Below are positions 42,432 through 51,679 of a stretch of DNA of 64,000 bases, piece after piece. The notes beneath the pieces are model-generated. The model saw nothing but the letters and a program-made list of their open reading frames with translations. It was not told where the DNA came from and made no database searches. A program made the position numbers and the translations under genes. The first letter of the stretch is position 1. Every line of letters begins with the position of its first letter. The stretch lies in NCBI GenBank assembly GCA_018396755.1, contig JAGTQM010000007.1:16440-80439 (forward strand). The letters are read 5' to 3'. This stretch comes from Candidatus Bathyarchaeota archaeon (GTDB lineage Archaea > Thermoproteota > CALKCG01 > B24).

Positions 42432-43355
42432 TTAAACCTTTATCAAACTTTTAACCTCATTCCATGCTTGTTTAAGCGCTTCAACCCCTTTATGGAATAG
42501 CGATGCCTCCTCCCCATCTAAATCCCATTCAACTACCCCATCGACTTTAAGATTTCTAGGTTTAAATGGAACACCTATGCTCAATCCTTCTACTCCATAT
42601 TCTCCATTTAATGTTAGAGAAGCCAAGCTCAAAGAGCTCCCACTTACGAGCAGAGACTCTATTAGAGCTACTGTGTGGCTTGCAGGAGCATACACGGTTG
42701 CACCTTTCTTAGAAATTACGTCTAAAGCAGTACCTCTAAGCTCCTCAGAGATACTGTTCTTCTCCTCGGCAGATAGTGTTACTGGTTTACCCATGACCTT
42801 AAGCTTGCTGAATAGTGGAACTTGATTGCTTCCATGCTCACCTATTACATATCCTTCAACACAATTAGATTTCACGTTAAATCGTCTGGATACTATTAGT
42901 CTAAACCTAGCTGAATCCAATAAGCTTGAACTCCCTAAAACTTTAAACCTATCGAATTCAACAATCTTCCAAGTTAAAAGATTCATAATGTCTACCGGGT
43001 TTGTAACAGTCACTATAAGTCCTTCAAAGCCGATTGATTTAAGCCTCCCAGCAATATCCGCTACTATGGGAGCATTTACAGATAATAGTTCAAGCCGACT
43101 TTTCATACTCGGAGTTCTAGGCTTACCAGCTGTTATAACAACTATATCTGAATCTGCAACATCCCCATAATCTCCAGCTTTAACCTCTACATCAGATATG
43201 GAGGCAGAGGATTGTGCAATATCCATAGCTTGACCTTCGGCTAAAGGCTTAACTACGTCAAGCAGTATAAGCTCATCTACGAGGTTTTTAACGGCCAGTT
43301 CAAACGCTATACAAGAGCCTAAATTACCTACACCTATGATAGCTGCCTTAACCAT
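42432..43355 (-). CDS. Malate/lactate dehydrogenase family protein
   Basis: The 307-residue NAD-dependent dehydrogenase has IIGVGNLGSCIAFELA (dinucleotide loop), ITAGKPRTPSMKSRLELL (substrate Arg), TNPVDIMNLLTWK, SSSLLDSARFR and the catalytic GEHGSNQVP His. The PRTP loop favours malate over lactate, so it is probably the malate dehydrogenase of the partial citric acid cycle. It is upstream of, and close to, rps19e (72 bp), on the same strand. Confidence 0.88.
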   Translation of the reverse strand: MVKAAIIGVGNLGSCIAFELAVKNLVDELILLDVVKPLAEGQAMDIAQSSASISDVEVKAGDYGDVADSDIVVITAGKPRTPSMKSRLELLSVNAPIVADIAGRLKSIGFEGLIVTVTNPVDIMNLLTWKIVEFDRFKVLGSSSLLDSARFRLIVSRRFNVKSNCVEGYVIGEHGSNQVPLFSKLKVMGKPVTLSAEEKNSISEELRGTALDVISKKGATVYAPASHTVALIESLLVSGSSLSLASLTLNGEYGVEGLSIGVPFKPRNLKVDGVVEWDLDGEEASLFHKGVEALKQAWNEVKSLIKV

Positions 43356-43507
43356 AACAGATCAGCCTACTTTCAAAGCTTACCTCGTATAAGTAGTATC
43401 AATGTCAACCTTATTCGCTTTTCCTCTGAAGCGATAAGTACATTTTCCTGAGAATAGGATGCGACTGACAGAAGCTGTCCCAACACCTACATCTAATTCA
43501 TAACTGT

Positions 43508-45298
43508 TTATTTTGAAACAGCAGAAGAAATAAAAAGTAGATTTTCAGGTTTAAAATTGATGGTGATTTCACCTTCATATGTCGGCACTTCCTTAAAACC
43601 TCGTTCAATCCAGTAATATCTGTCTTTGAATACGTGTAGATATAGGGGCATGCTGCTTTTCCCCTTCAACTGACATTGTATTTCTCCAGTATCTACGTTG
43701 TAGTCTACATACGTGAGTTTTGAATTGCATAGGTTTTGAGCATATTCCGCGATGTAACTCCAGCTCTTGTAAATCTTTTCATACTTCGACGTAAGCTTAT
43801 CGACACGCGTAAGAAGATTATCCCATTCTTGACTGTTTAAAACCGATATGTTCTGCTCATGTGTAACCAGTACTGCAAAAGATAGACTATCTAAGCATAG
43901 TTTAATTCCAAACGCCGCATACCATGCAGCAAGTTCAATGTCCACTTTTACTCTAGCGGTTTCCCAAAGGAAATCGTATATTTGACCTTGAGGCGTTATA
44001 ACACCTTTATCTACTAACAGTTGCAGCATGGATTTAGGTATGTTCCAATAACTCGGCGCTGCGATGAAGAATTCAGAGTTATCCGGATGTCTATCTATAA
44101 CACCACCCTGACCGCCAAAGGGTTTTAAACGCTTCATTTTCTCTTCTCGAAGTTCTAAGGGGGATTCTCCATATGGTATGCCGAAGGCATATGGCATGGC
44201 AAGATATGTAATCCCTCTTTCAATCAAGAAAGATAACGCATTCTTACCGACCTCACCGAAATGAGCCGTCAATACTTTAGACCATTTAATGCCCCATTTA
44301 CAGGCTAGGCTATCCAGTATCTCGAAGAACCGTTTCAACTCATCTTCGCTATATTCTTCACCCCTACTATGATCTATAGGCGACTTAGGCTTCCAGTATA
44401 TTTGCTTAGTCCAAGTGAAAGCATGAGCTGAAAATTCAGCCAATCCAGCATCATAAAGATCCTTAATGATCTTAGCTCCATTATCACTGATATTGTCGGT
44501 GAATAGGGATACATGGGGCATAAACCCATGTTTATTGAGTATTCTAACCCATTCAAAATTGTTTGCACCACTACAATCATCTATACGGATTGTAACGAAT
44601 GGAGGCATAGCTAGCATAACGAAAGGTTTCTTCGCAACCCAAACTATGCTCTTCCAAAAAATGTCGTCTAGCCCACCTCCATGACCAAAATACTTGCTAA
44701 GCCAAATCTTCGGAGATAAAGTGAATAGAGCAACTCTACCTCTCCCATAAGTTTCAGTAATTAAAGCCGGACACCCGCTACCGTTTGCAAGTATTGCGAG
44801 GATTTTATGCTCCCTCTCAATGCTGACTACGTTTCCCACTTGCACAGGACTATTGAAACGGATAAACTCAAGCTCTTTACCAGCCGTTATATAGTGGGAA
44901 TTATCTAAAATCCTTATTATATCCGTAGTTAAATGCGGCATATGCGTAGGTTCTTCCGTAGTCTTCAAGCCCAAGGTTTCCTTCAAAGGATCCTTATAGT
45001 GATGCACGTCGCCGTCAAATACCACTAAGCCAATCCCTTCGGCAACAGCATCTATAATATACTTGGTTTCATCTTCCGACAGACTTTTCCCCAAATGCTC
45101 TTGGCCAATGACTACGACGCTGTGGGCTTTAAGTTCTTCAAGTGATAAACTGTTCTTCGCTAAGTCGAATACCTTATAAGGCATTCCGAAGAAGTTTAAC
45201 GCCGACCACAGGATTTCATGAAGCATTTCAAAGTTTCTCCTGTTTGAGCTGTCTACGAGACATAGGAGCGACATATTTCCAATATCCATTAAAACCAC
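43508..45298 (-). CDS. Polysaccharide-deacetylase-like protein with N-terminal amidotransferase-like domain
   Basis: The 596-residue protein has an N-terminal flavodoxin/class I amidotransferase-like region (VVVIGQEHLGKSLSEDETKY, ITETYGRGRVALFTLSP; residues 1-215) and a NodB-like barrel with FVTIRIDDCSGANNFEW (paired Asp), EFSAHAFTW (His) and VLTAHFGEVG. The C-terminal ~120 residues form beta strands. Such proteins are presumed carbohydrate esterases or related hydrolases; metal residues look partly conserved. Several in-frame starts exist (GTG listed; ATG 3 or 9 codons later). No signal peptide is visible. Confidence 0.65.
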   Translation of the reverse strand: MVLMDIGNMSLLCLVDSSNRRNFEMLHEILWSALNFFGMPYKVFDLAKNSLSLEELKAHSVVVIGQEHLGKSLSEDETKYIIDAVAEGIGLVVFDGDVHHYKDPLKETLGLKTTEEPTHMPHLTTDIIRILDNSHYITAGKELEFIRFNSPVQVGNVVSIEREHKILAILANGSGCPALITETYGRGRVALFTLSPKIWLSKYFGHGGGLDDIFWKSIVWVAKKPFVMLAMPPFVTIRIDDCSGANNFEWVRILNKHGFMPHVSLFTDNISDNGAKIIKDLYDAGLAEFSAHAFTWTKQIYWKPKSPIDHSRGEEYSEDELKRFFEILDSLACKWGIKWSKVLTAHFGEVGKNALSFLIERGITYLAMPYAFGIPYGESPLELREEKMKRLKPFGGQGGVIDRHPDNSEFFIAAPSYWNIPKSMLQLLVDKGVITPQGQIYDFLWETARVKVDIELAAWYAAFGIKLCLDSLSFAVLVTHEQNISVLNSQEWDNLLTRVDKLTSKYEKIYKSWSYIAEYAQNLCNSKLTYVDYNVDTGEIQCQLKGKSSMPLYLHVFKDRYYWIERGFKEVPTYEGEITINFKPENLLFISSAVSK

Positions 45299-45359
45299 CC
45301 ATATATATTCAGCTATCTCACTATATGCAAATAGTACACTATACGCTTTATAGATTCTA

Positions 45360-45456
45360 CCGTTCTGACCTAGCGTTAACTTCAGTCACGCCGGTCTTCC
45401 CTCCTCTTGTCATGGAAGGGCTTTCGCTCTGAACGGGTGAAGAGGGCACATCTATC
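45360..45456 (-). ncRNA. OmegaRNA-like 3' end of TnpB element, copy C
   Basis: A 97-base segment on the minus strand matching copies A and B. GAGC-GAAA-GCCC replaces GGGT-GAAA-GCCC, turning the loop-closing G-U pair into C-G; CCTCTT pairs with AAGAGG; GACC pairs with GGTC; CCGTTC pairs with the terminal GAACGG. Differences mostly keep pairing, as expected for a selected RNA. It immediately follows the coding part of TnpB relic C. Confidence 0.5.
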
Positions 45457-45859
45457 TTTTTTGGAGGAGGTTTCTCACGGCTATCGCGTCTCTATCCTCC
45501 TCCAATCCGCATTTTGAACACTTCATCATCCTATACCCTCTTGGGCTTAGCTTAACCCTGCATATCGGGCATAGGCTTGAAGTGCCTTGAGCTTTAACGT
45601 AAATGACATTCATTCCAGCTAATTCAGCTTTATACTCGATTATGGCTTGGAGTCTTCTGAAACTCCACCTGTTCAGCCTTCCATTGAGTTCTTTAGACTT
45701 CTTTTTCTGTCTAATGTTTTTCAAATCTTCCAAAACTATCGTCGAACAACCTTGCTTTTCAGCCTCTTCAACTATTTCATTCACCACTTTGTGGTATATC
45801 GCTTCGATCCTCCTTCGCTCTCTGCCCCATCCATGTGCAAGGGGTATGAATTCAGCGAT
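45452..45859 (-). pseudogene. TnpB relic C (C-terminal part, best preserved)
   Basis: The readable frame contains IPLAHGWGRERRRIEAIYHK, VVNEIVEEAEKQGCSTIVLE (middle RuvC acid), DLKNIRQKKKSKELNGRLNR, the full zinc ribbon with CPIC and CSKC pairs, and LEEDRDAIAVRNLL (last RuvC Asp). An in-frame TGA precedes the listed part and the N-terminal half, including the first RuvC Asp and DNA-recognition domain, is missing. No tnpA lies nearby. The protein cannot be a complete nuclease. Confidence 0.8.
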
Positions 45860-46133
45860 TCATGCCTCTAGAAAGACGCCCTATTTTCTCATCCAATCAA
45901 TGGTTTTTATCGTGGCTAGGATGAGCCCTATAGGATGTAAAGGCCCAGTATAAGAGCCTTGTTTGAAGTAAGGATACGGGATATATGTTAACTAGATGGT
46001 GGAGAAGGCTAAGGCTTATGCGGCTTTAGACTTTATAGGTTAAGAATTACAGCATACAATTCAAATTAATCAGTTCAATCTTTATAATACACCTTTATAG
46101 CTATTCAAGCTAGTAGTTTGACCGTTTATCGAA
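45860..46133 (+). promoter_or_regulatory. Spacer with the alaS promoter
   Basis: The region between the TnpB relic and alaS has no supported gene. TTTATAAT at 46081 and CCTTTATAG at 46092 are TATA-like; the second is about 40 bp before the alaS start and fits better. The rest shows no fold or repeat. Confidence 0.45.
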
Positions 46134-48887
46134 TTGGTGGATGCTTTGAACGGAAGTATATATGAGGTTGAAGTGTTTAAGGAAGAAGGGTTTGTTAGGA
46201 AAAAATGCAGTATATGCGGGAGATACTTTTGGAGTTTAAATCCAGACCAAGAACTTTGCGGCGATCAACCCTGTGTAGAATACGGTTTCATAGGGAACCC
46301 TCCAAAGGCTAGAAAACTCGATAAAAGGGAATTTAGAGAAGCTTTCCTACAGTTTTTCAAGGAAAATGGGCATAGCATAGTTAGAAGATACCCGGTTGTA
46401 GCAAGATGGAGGGAAGACGTTTACTTTGTCGGTGCATCAATATACGATTTTCAGCCTTGGGTTACGAGTGGCGCGGTACCTCCACCAGCCAATCCACTTG
46501 TAATATCACAACCATCCATAAGGTTTACAGACCTCGAAAACGTCGGTAGAACGGGGAGACATTTAACGGGTTTTGAAATGATGGCTCACCACGCTTTCAA
46601 CATAGATGGGAAGTATGTGTATTGGAATAATGAAACAGTAGAGTACTGCTTCAGGTTTTATAAAGGAGCCGTACAAGTAAACCCGGAAGAGCTTACTTTC
46701 ATTGAGGATTTATGGTCTGGAGGAGGAAATGCAGGTGAAGACTTCGAAGTCTTAGTTAGAGGTGGGGAAATAGCTACCTTAGTATTCATGCACTATGAGA
46801 CGGGTGAGAATGGTACGCTTAAACCCATAAACAACATGATCGTCGATACAGGCTATGGACTTGAAAGAAACGTGTGGGTTTTTTCTGGTGAACCTAACAT
46901 ATACGAGGCTGTCTACGGAGACCTCGTAGAGGAGATTAGAGTAAAAGCTGGCGTTGAAAAAGTAGACGAGAAAATACTATTAGAGGTTTCGAAAACAGCT
47001 GGAATCCTCAGTGTTAGAGAGAAGGGTTTAGAAGAAGTTAGAAATAGAATTGCAGCAAAAATAGGTTTAACTTTAGAGGAAATTGAGAGAATTCTTAAGC
47101 CCTACGAGCTGATATACAAGCTTGTAGACTATAGTTATGCATTGGCTTGGATACTTGGAGATGGTGTTGTAGCTTCAAATACTGGAGCAGGATACTTGGC
47201 AAGACTTCTTATAAGAAGATGCTTAAGAGCTATAGATGAGCTTAAGTTAAACGTGGAAATTGGCTGGGTTGTTGGTCAGCATCTTAAAAACCTCGCCTTA
47301 GACTTTCCAGAACTGCTGGAAGTTGAGGATAAGATTATGGAAATGCTTGAACTAGAAGCTAAGAGATACCGCGAATCTATCGGTAAAGCATTGAATATAG
47401 TGATGAGAGTTGTGAAAGATACTAAGAAGCCAGAGTTAACGCTTAAAGACCTTATACTATTATATGATTCCCATGGACTACCACCGGATCTTCTTAAGGA
47501 GAAGTTGGCTTCTACAGGCATTAAAGTTGAAATCCCTCAAGATTTCTACGGTTTAGTCGCTAAGATCCATGAGAAACCAGTATTGGAAAAGACTGAAGAG
47601 GAAGAGTTAAAGCTTAGGAGGGAGACTGAAGGACTGCCTAAAACGAGACGTATATACTATGAAGATGATTATGGAAAATTCAAGTCTAAAGTCTTAAGGG
47701 TTTTAGACGATTGGGTGGTTTTAGATTCGACGGTATTCTATCCAACGAGCGGTGGACAGCTTCACGATACCGGGATCTTAAAATCCATCAATGGAATCGC
47801 TAAAGTCATAGATGTCAGAGACATCAACGGTGTTATAGTTCATAAAGTTGATGGAGTTACACCAATCGAGGGAGACTATGCTGAGTGCGAAGTAGACATG
47901 GATAGAAGGAGGAGTTTAGCCAGACATCATACTGCGACGCATATAATTTTAGGAGCGGCTAGGAAGGTTTTAGGACCTCATGTTTGGCAGAGCGGTGCTG
48001 AGAAGACTATGGAGAAGGCTAGACTCGACATAACACACTACAAGAGTTTAACATTGGAAGAAATCGAAGAGATAGAGATGCTGGCGAATAGAATAATAAT
48101 GGAGAACCGCTTAATTAGATGTTTCTTCACATCTAGGGATGATGCGGAGAAAAAATACGGGTTTAGACTCTATCAAGGTGGTGTATATCCGGGTAGGACC
48201 ATAAGAGTTGTAGAGGTTGAAAACTGGGATGTTGAAGCATGTGGTGGAATTCACTGTAAACGTACAGGGGAAGTGGGATTTGTAAAGATAATCGGCGTAG
48301 ATAGAATACAAGACGGTGTAGAGAGAATAGAGTACGTTGCAGGTGAGCAGGCTTTAAAGTACGTGCAACAGAAGTTTAGGCTACTGGGAGAAGTTTCAGA
48401 TATTCTCAAGAGTACGCCAGATAAGCTTAAAGACTCTATTCTAAGTCTCCTTAGAGACTTTAAACTTGAAAGAGGTAAGGTTGAAAATTTAACTCGAAAA
48501 CTTGTTGAAGTTAGACTTAACCTACTCACTAAAAATATGGTTGAAATTGATGGGATTAAATTGATCGTAGAGAGGAGGATTGGGGAAGAGCCCGATGTAG
48601 TAATAAATGAGGCAAATACTTTAGTCAATAAATTTCCAGAGACAGTAGCAGTATACTTTATTGTAAATGGGGAAAAGAGCAGCATCATTGTAATGGTTGG
48701 TGATAAAGCTAGAGAATTAGGATTAAACGCTGGAGTTATAACACGCAATATAGCAACCTTATGTGATGGAAGAGGTGGAGGCACAATTAGACTCGGGCAG
48801 GGAGGAGGCTTAAATTCATTGAAAATACCAACAAATGAGAAGATAATTGAAGAAATTTTAAGAGTTAAAAACGGAAAGCTTTCCTAA
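46134..48887 (+). CDS. alaS: Alanyl-tRNA synthetase, archaeal type
   Basis: The 917-residue class II synthetase starts with the archaeal Cys-rich N-terminal extension (RKKCSICGRYFWSL, LCGDQPC), then the aminoacylation core (TGFEMMAHHAFNIDGKYVYW, IVDTGYGLERNVWV), the editing domain with zinc ligands (ARHHTATHIILGAARKVLG, and VEACGGIHCKRTGEVGF) and the C-terminal oligomerisation/tRNA-binding domain ending in GGGTIRLGQGGG. Start is the listed TTG or the GTG one codon later. Its 3' end overlaps the convergent thioredoxin gene by 23 bp. Confidence 0.97.
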   Translation: MVDALNGSIYEVEVFKEEGFVRKKCSICGRYFWSLNPDQELCGDQPCVEYGFIGNPPKARKLDKREFREAFLQFFKENGHSIVRRYPVVARWREDVYFVGASIYDFQPWVTSGAVPPPANPLVISQPSIRFTDLENVGRTGRHLTGFEMMAHHAFNIDGKYVYWNNETVEYCFRFYKGAVQVNPEELTFIEDLWSGGGNAGEDFEVLVRGGEIATLVFMHYETGENGTLKPINNMIVDTGYGLERNVWVFSGEPNIYEAVYGDLVEEIRVKAGVEKVDEKILLEVSKTAGILSVREKGLEEVRNRIAAKIGLTLEEIERILKPYELIYKLVDYSYALAWILGDGVVASNTGAGYLARLLIRRCLRAIDELKLNVEIGWVVGQHLKNLALDFPELLEVEDKIMEMLELEAKRYRESIGKALNIVMRVVKDTKKPELTLKDLILLYDSHGLPPDLLKEKLASTGIKVEIPQDFYGLVAKIHEKPVLEKTEEEELKLRRETEGLPKTRRIYYEDDYGKFKSKVLRVLDDWVVLDSTVFYPTSGGQLHDTGILKSINGIAKVIDVRDINGVIVHKVDGVTPIEGDYAECEVDMDRRRSLARHHTATHIILGAARKVLGPHVWQSGAEKTMEKARLDITHYKSLTLEEIEEIEMLANRIIMENRLIRCFFTSRDDAEKKYGFRLYQGGVYPGRTIRVVEVENWDVEACGGIHCKRTGEVGFVKIIGVDRIQDGVERIEYVAGEQALKYVQQKFRLLGEVSDILKSTPDKLKDSILSLLRDFKLERGKVENLTRKLVEVRLNLLTKNMVEIDGIKLIVERRIGEEPDVVINEANTLVNKFPETVAVYFIVNGEKSSIIVMVGDKARELGLNAGVITRNIATLCDGRGGGTIRLGQGGGLNSLKIPTNEKIIEEILRVKNGKLS

Positions 48888-49281
48888 TTCTACGCTCTAT
48901 AAACTCTTTAGGTAGAGCACCTACTATTCTATCAACTTCAACAGCATTTTCAAACATTATGAGTGTCGGTATGCTCATAACTTCGAATCTAGCCGCTATT
49001 TCAGGGTTGGAGTCTACGTTGAGTCTAGCAAATTTTACTCTTCCAGCATAAATTTTAGCAAGCTCGTAAATTATAGGCTCTACCATTCTACATGGCATAC
49101 ACCAAGGAGCCCAGAAGTCTATGATAAGCCTTGTGTTTTCAGTTAAGATCCGGTTGAAGTTACCGTTATCAGCCTCTAATACATCTGCTTCCATAGAGTT
49201 CGATGAGTCTTTATTGAGAGCCTTCTTCAAGAGCTCTTGAATCTTCTTCTCTTTAAGCTTTTCCAACTCTTCATCGGACAT
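48865..49281 (-). CDS. Thioredoxin with charged N-terminal extension
   Basis: The 138-residue protein has a thioredoxin fold with active site WAPWCMPCRM and the cis-Pro segment MSIPTLIMFENA. The first ~35 residues (DEELEKLKEKKIQELLKKAL) form a charged helix not present in minimal thioredoxins (about 105 aa), a feature of some archaeal members. It reduces cytoplasmic protein disulfides. It could donate electrons to the class II reductase at 10-14 kb, but that is inference. Confidence 0.9.
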   Translation of the reverse strand: MSDEELEKLKEKKIQELLKKALNKDSSNSMEADVLEADNGNFNRILTENTRLIIDFWAPWCMPCRMVEPIIYELAKIYAGRVKFARLNVDSNPEIAARFEVMSIPTLIMFENAVEVDRIVGALPKEFIERRIRKAFRF

Positions 49282-49346
49282 GAGTATTTAACAAGTGTAG
49301 AATCACTCTTATAAAAATTACAGTAGCCACTATGTGAGTAGTTTAT

Positions 49347-49859
49347 CTAGTCTTTAAAACTTCTAGATTGCAGCTTTGGACTTGCGACTAAAGTTGGCCT
49401 ATATGGTTTGGATTCAACATCAGATGGGTTTACTGTAAGCTGCATTACTGCGTAGCTTGTGGCAAATCCGAGCTTAGAGTATAGTTTCACCGCTGCTTCG
49501 TTTTTCGGGTCAACTTCTAGACATATCTCGTTAACACCTTTAAACGCTAAACGCATTATCAATTCTTTAAGTAATGCTTCACCTATTCCAAGCCTTCTAT
49601 GACTTGGATCTACGATTAGAAACTCGATAAAACCGAAGTGTTCACCATCAACATTACTAGTCGGTCTGACAACGTACCCGCCAGCTGTTCCAACGATTTT
49701 ACCGTCTAATTCAGAGACCAGTATTATTCCACCGCTTTTCCTGATTTTCATCAGAAACAGTTTAAGTAGTCTCGGTTTTACTGGCTTACCTTCAGTAGCT
49801 ATAAGTTGAGCGAGAAGGTTTACAACAGCATCTCTATCCTGCGCTCTATAATTTCTAAT
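49347..49859 (-). CDS. GNAT-family N-acetyltransferase lacking a normal start
   Basis: The GNAT core is complete: GFIEFLIVDPSHRRLGIGEALLKELI (acetyl-CoA loop RRLGIG) and EVDPKNEAAVKLYSKLGF. The track starts at an internal ATG, but the frame upstream reads IRNYRAQDRDAVVNLLAQLI, the expected first strand and helix. Between that and an in-frame TGA (49875-49877) there is no ATG, GTG or TTG; I mark the ATT at the likely N-terminus. An ATG five codons before the TGA lies in TnpB relic sequence. Insertion of that relic probably cut off the native start, so the gene may be inactive or poorly expressed. Substrate unknown; RimI-like. Confidence 0.65.
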   Translation of the reverse strand: MRNYRAQDRDAVVNLLAQLIATEGKPVKPRLLKLFLMKIRKSGGIILVSELDGKIVGTAGGYVVRPTSNVDGEHFGFIEFLIVDPSHRRLGIGEALLKELIMRLAFKGVNEICLEVDPKNEAAVKLYSKLGFATSYAVMQLTVNPSDVESKPYRPTLVASPKLQSRSFKD

Positions 49860-49930
49860 GGAGAAGAACTTTACTCAAGCAGAACTACTCATACCTCTTA
49901 AGACCCCTCGCCCTTTCCCTAGTCTTAATC

Positions 49931-50128
49931 CTACTTATAAAGATTATCAATTCTGGTTCTGGTGCGTCTTCGAGCAGTGACACCCGAAGCGAGCAGCTTC
50001 CCCTCTTTTACCGTGATTTTATTTGCCAGAGCGACCCTTACGGCTTCATTCACCATATTGCGGAGGGTCTCTAATAGGTCATCTAGGGGTGTCGAGTACC
50101 TGAACTGAACCGCCTTAACCGCGAGCAC
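49931..50128 (-). pseudogene. TnpB relic D (N-terminal fragment)
   Basis: The 65-residue frame (VKAVQFRYSTPLDDLLETLR, NMVNEAVRVALANKITVKEG) resembles the first helix-turn segment of TnpB proteins. Past its stop, another frame continues RIKTRERARGLKRYE, the basic stretch expected next in TnpB, so a frameshift has occurred. It ends abruptly at the GNAT gene. It is the only N-terminal TnpB piece in the window and has no omegaRNA-like end. Confidence 0.5.
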
Positions 50129-50261
50129 GGTAAAGATTATCCATCGTCACTATTTAAGTTTGCCACTCGCCACTCGAAAACGCACCAGAACCTCAACTCT
50201 AAAAACCTAAAAACAGTAGATTTAAGATTCAAGTGATTTAGTATATTTTGCGGCGGTCACA

Positions 50262-50987
50262 TTGAAGCTACTGGTTAGCGTAGTAGATGAAGAGGAGGCT
50301 TTCAATGCATTTCAAGGTGGATGCGACATACTAGATGTGAAGAACCCTAGGGAAGGCTCTTTAGGAGCAAATCACCCGTCTTTCATAAGATGGGTAGTTG
50401 AAAAATTTAAAGATAAAGTTGAAATCAGTGCGACGATTGGAGATTTGCCGAATCTCCCCGGTACTGCTTCTTTAGCAGCTCTAGGAGCAGCCTCACTAGG
50501 TGTAGACTATGTTAAGGCCGGATTGCTAGGCGTTGACGATTTCAATAGTGCGTTGAATCTTATGAGTTGGATTGTGAAAGCCGTCAAAGAGGAAAGCGTG
50601 AATGTTAAGGTAATAGCATGTTGTTACGCAGATTATAAACTGGTTGGCTCATTAAATCCGGTCTATCTACCTAATGTTGCTTATGAAAGTGAAGCAGATG
50701 GAATACTCATAGATGTGAAGATGAAGAACAGGGGGAAGGTTTTCGAGTACTTAAATGTTGAGCAATTAGCTCAGATATATTCCAAGGCTAAGAAGCTCGG
50801 ATTGACAACGGCTCTAGCTGGAGGATTAAGCCTTAAAGACCTAAGTAAAGCTGTTAAGCTCGAGGTGGACGTTTTAGGTGTCCGTAGAGGTGTCTGCGAT
50901 TCAAGCAAATGGTTACATTGTAGAGTTAAACAAGAAAAGGTTAGAGACATGAAAGAGAGAATATTAAAACTTAAAGCGCCGTGCTAG
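50262..50987 (+). CDS. mfnB: (5-formylfuran-3-yl)methyl phosphate synthase
   Basis: The 241-residue TIM-barrel protein (former DUF556) converts two glyceraldehyde-3-phosphates into the furan precursor of methanofuran. Key segments are LLVSVVDEEEAFNAFQGGCDILDVKNPREGSLGAN (Lys27 Schiff-base region), ISATIGDLPNLPGTASLAALGAA, DYVKAGLLG and a phosphate-binding ALAGGLSLKDL. It is separated by the cdvB-like gene from the mfnE-mfnF-mfnD run on the other strand. Start TTG before KLLVSVVD. Confidence 0.93.
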   Translation: MKLLVSVVDEEEAFNAFQGGCDILDVKNPREGSLGANHPSFIRWVVEKFKDKVEISATIGDLPNLPGTASLAALGAASLGVDYVKAGLLGVDDFNSALNLMSWIVKAVKEESVNVKVIACCYADYKLVGSLNPVYLPNVAYESEADGILIDVKMKNRGKVFEYLNVEQLAQIYSKAKKLGLTTALAGGLSLKDLSKAVKLEVDVLGVRRGVCDSSKWLHCRVKQEKVRDMKERILKLKAPC

Positions 50988-51507
50988 GATTTCCCATCAA
51001 ATGCCTCACCAGCCCTTCAGCCATGTTTTTCACAGTTAACCCATCGCAGTTCAGCTGATGCTCATCTAAATCGTCTACAATAGGTGTAGTTAAAGCTATG
51101 AGATTTTCCGAAGAGCAATATAAATCATCCATCAACGTTAGACTAAAGCTTAAAACAGAGGATGAAATATTTCCAAGCTCTTCAACATCACATTTGAAAA
51201 ATCTAATTGAGAAGGCATCGTAGAATTCTGAGAAAATCGTAAGCCTTATTATCGCCTTTTCCAATGTTAAACATACTTCAGATATCAATTCAACCATACA
51301 TTCGACTTCAGATATCTCTGCTACATACATTAAAGCCTTAAAATCATCTCCCATAGCATGCGCCGCTAAATAATCAACATAGAGCCTTTTAACGTAACAT
51401 CTAGCTCGATGAAGGATCTCTTCAGCCGTTTCAAGACATATATTCAGCTTTAGTATGAGCTCTCTAAAACTCGTCTTTCTACGTTTGAAAAACATATTAT
51501 TTGACAA
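50971..51507 (-). CDS. CdvB/ESCRT-III-like protein
   Basis: The 178-residue helical protein resembles archaeal CdvB (Snf7/ESCRT-III): a basic N-terminus (FFKRRKTSFRELILKL), a long helical hairpin, and AHAMGDDFKALMYVAEISEVEC with LEKAIIRLTIFSEF, which mirrors the AHLxGDxxrAxxYAnEiaEi...LExvilRLetvrEf pattern of CdvB. Members polymerise on membranes in cell division or budding. cdvA and cdvC are not in the window. Its 3' end overlaps mfnB by 17 bp. The residue pattern is divergent, so the assignment is moderate. Confidence 0.65.
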   Translation of the reverse strand: MSNNMFFKRRKTSFRELILKLNICLETAEEILHRARCYVKRLYVDYLAAHAMGDDFKALMYVAEISEVECMVELISEVCLTLEKAIIRLTIFSEFYDAFSIRFFKCDVEELGNISSSVLSFSLTLMDDLYCSSENLIALTTPIVDDLDEHQLNCDGLTVKNMAEGLVRHLMGNPSTAL

Positions 51508-51679
51508 AATGACGGGGTCTACAGCTAAAAATGTTGTTAAACTATATAGAGAAACGTCAGCACTCTAGATATGGTTTATTTAAATGAGTTTGAGTCCTTC
51601 AGAGGATTAGGTAATATCTACAGATTACATGAGGAATACTTATTACCGATGATGATTTAAGCAGTTTAAAAGTCAACGG

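Noticed and set aside
48251-48784. 177-codon minus-strand ORF inside alaS
   Set aside because: It overlaps the conserved alaS editing and C-terminal domains; shadow.
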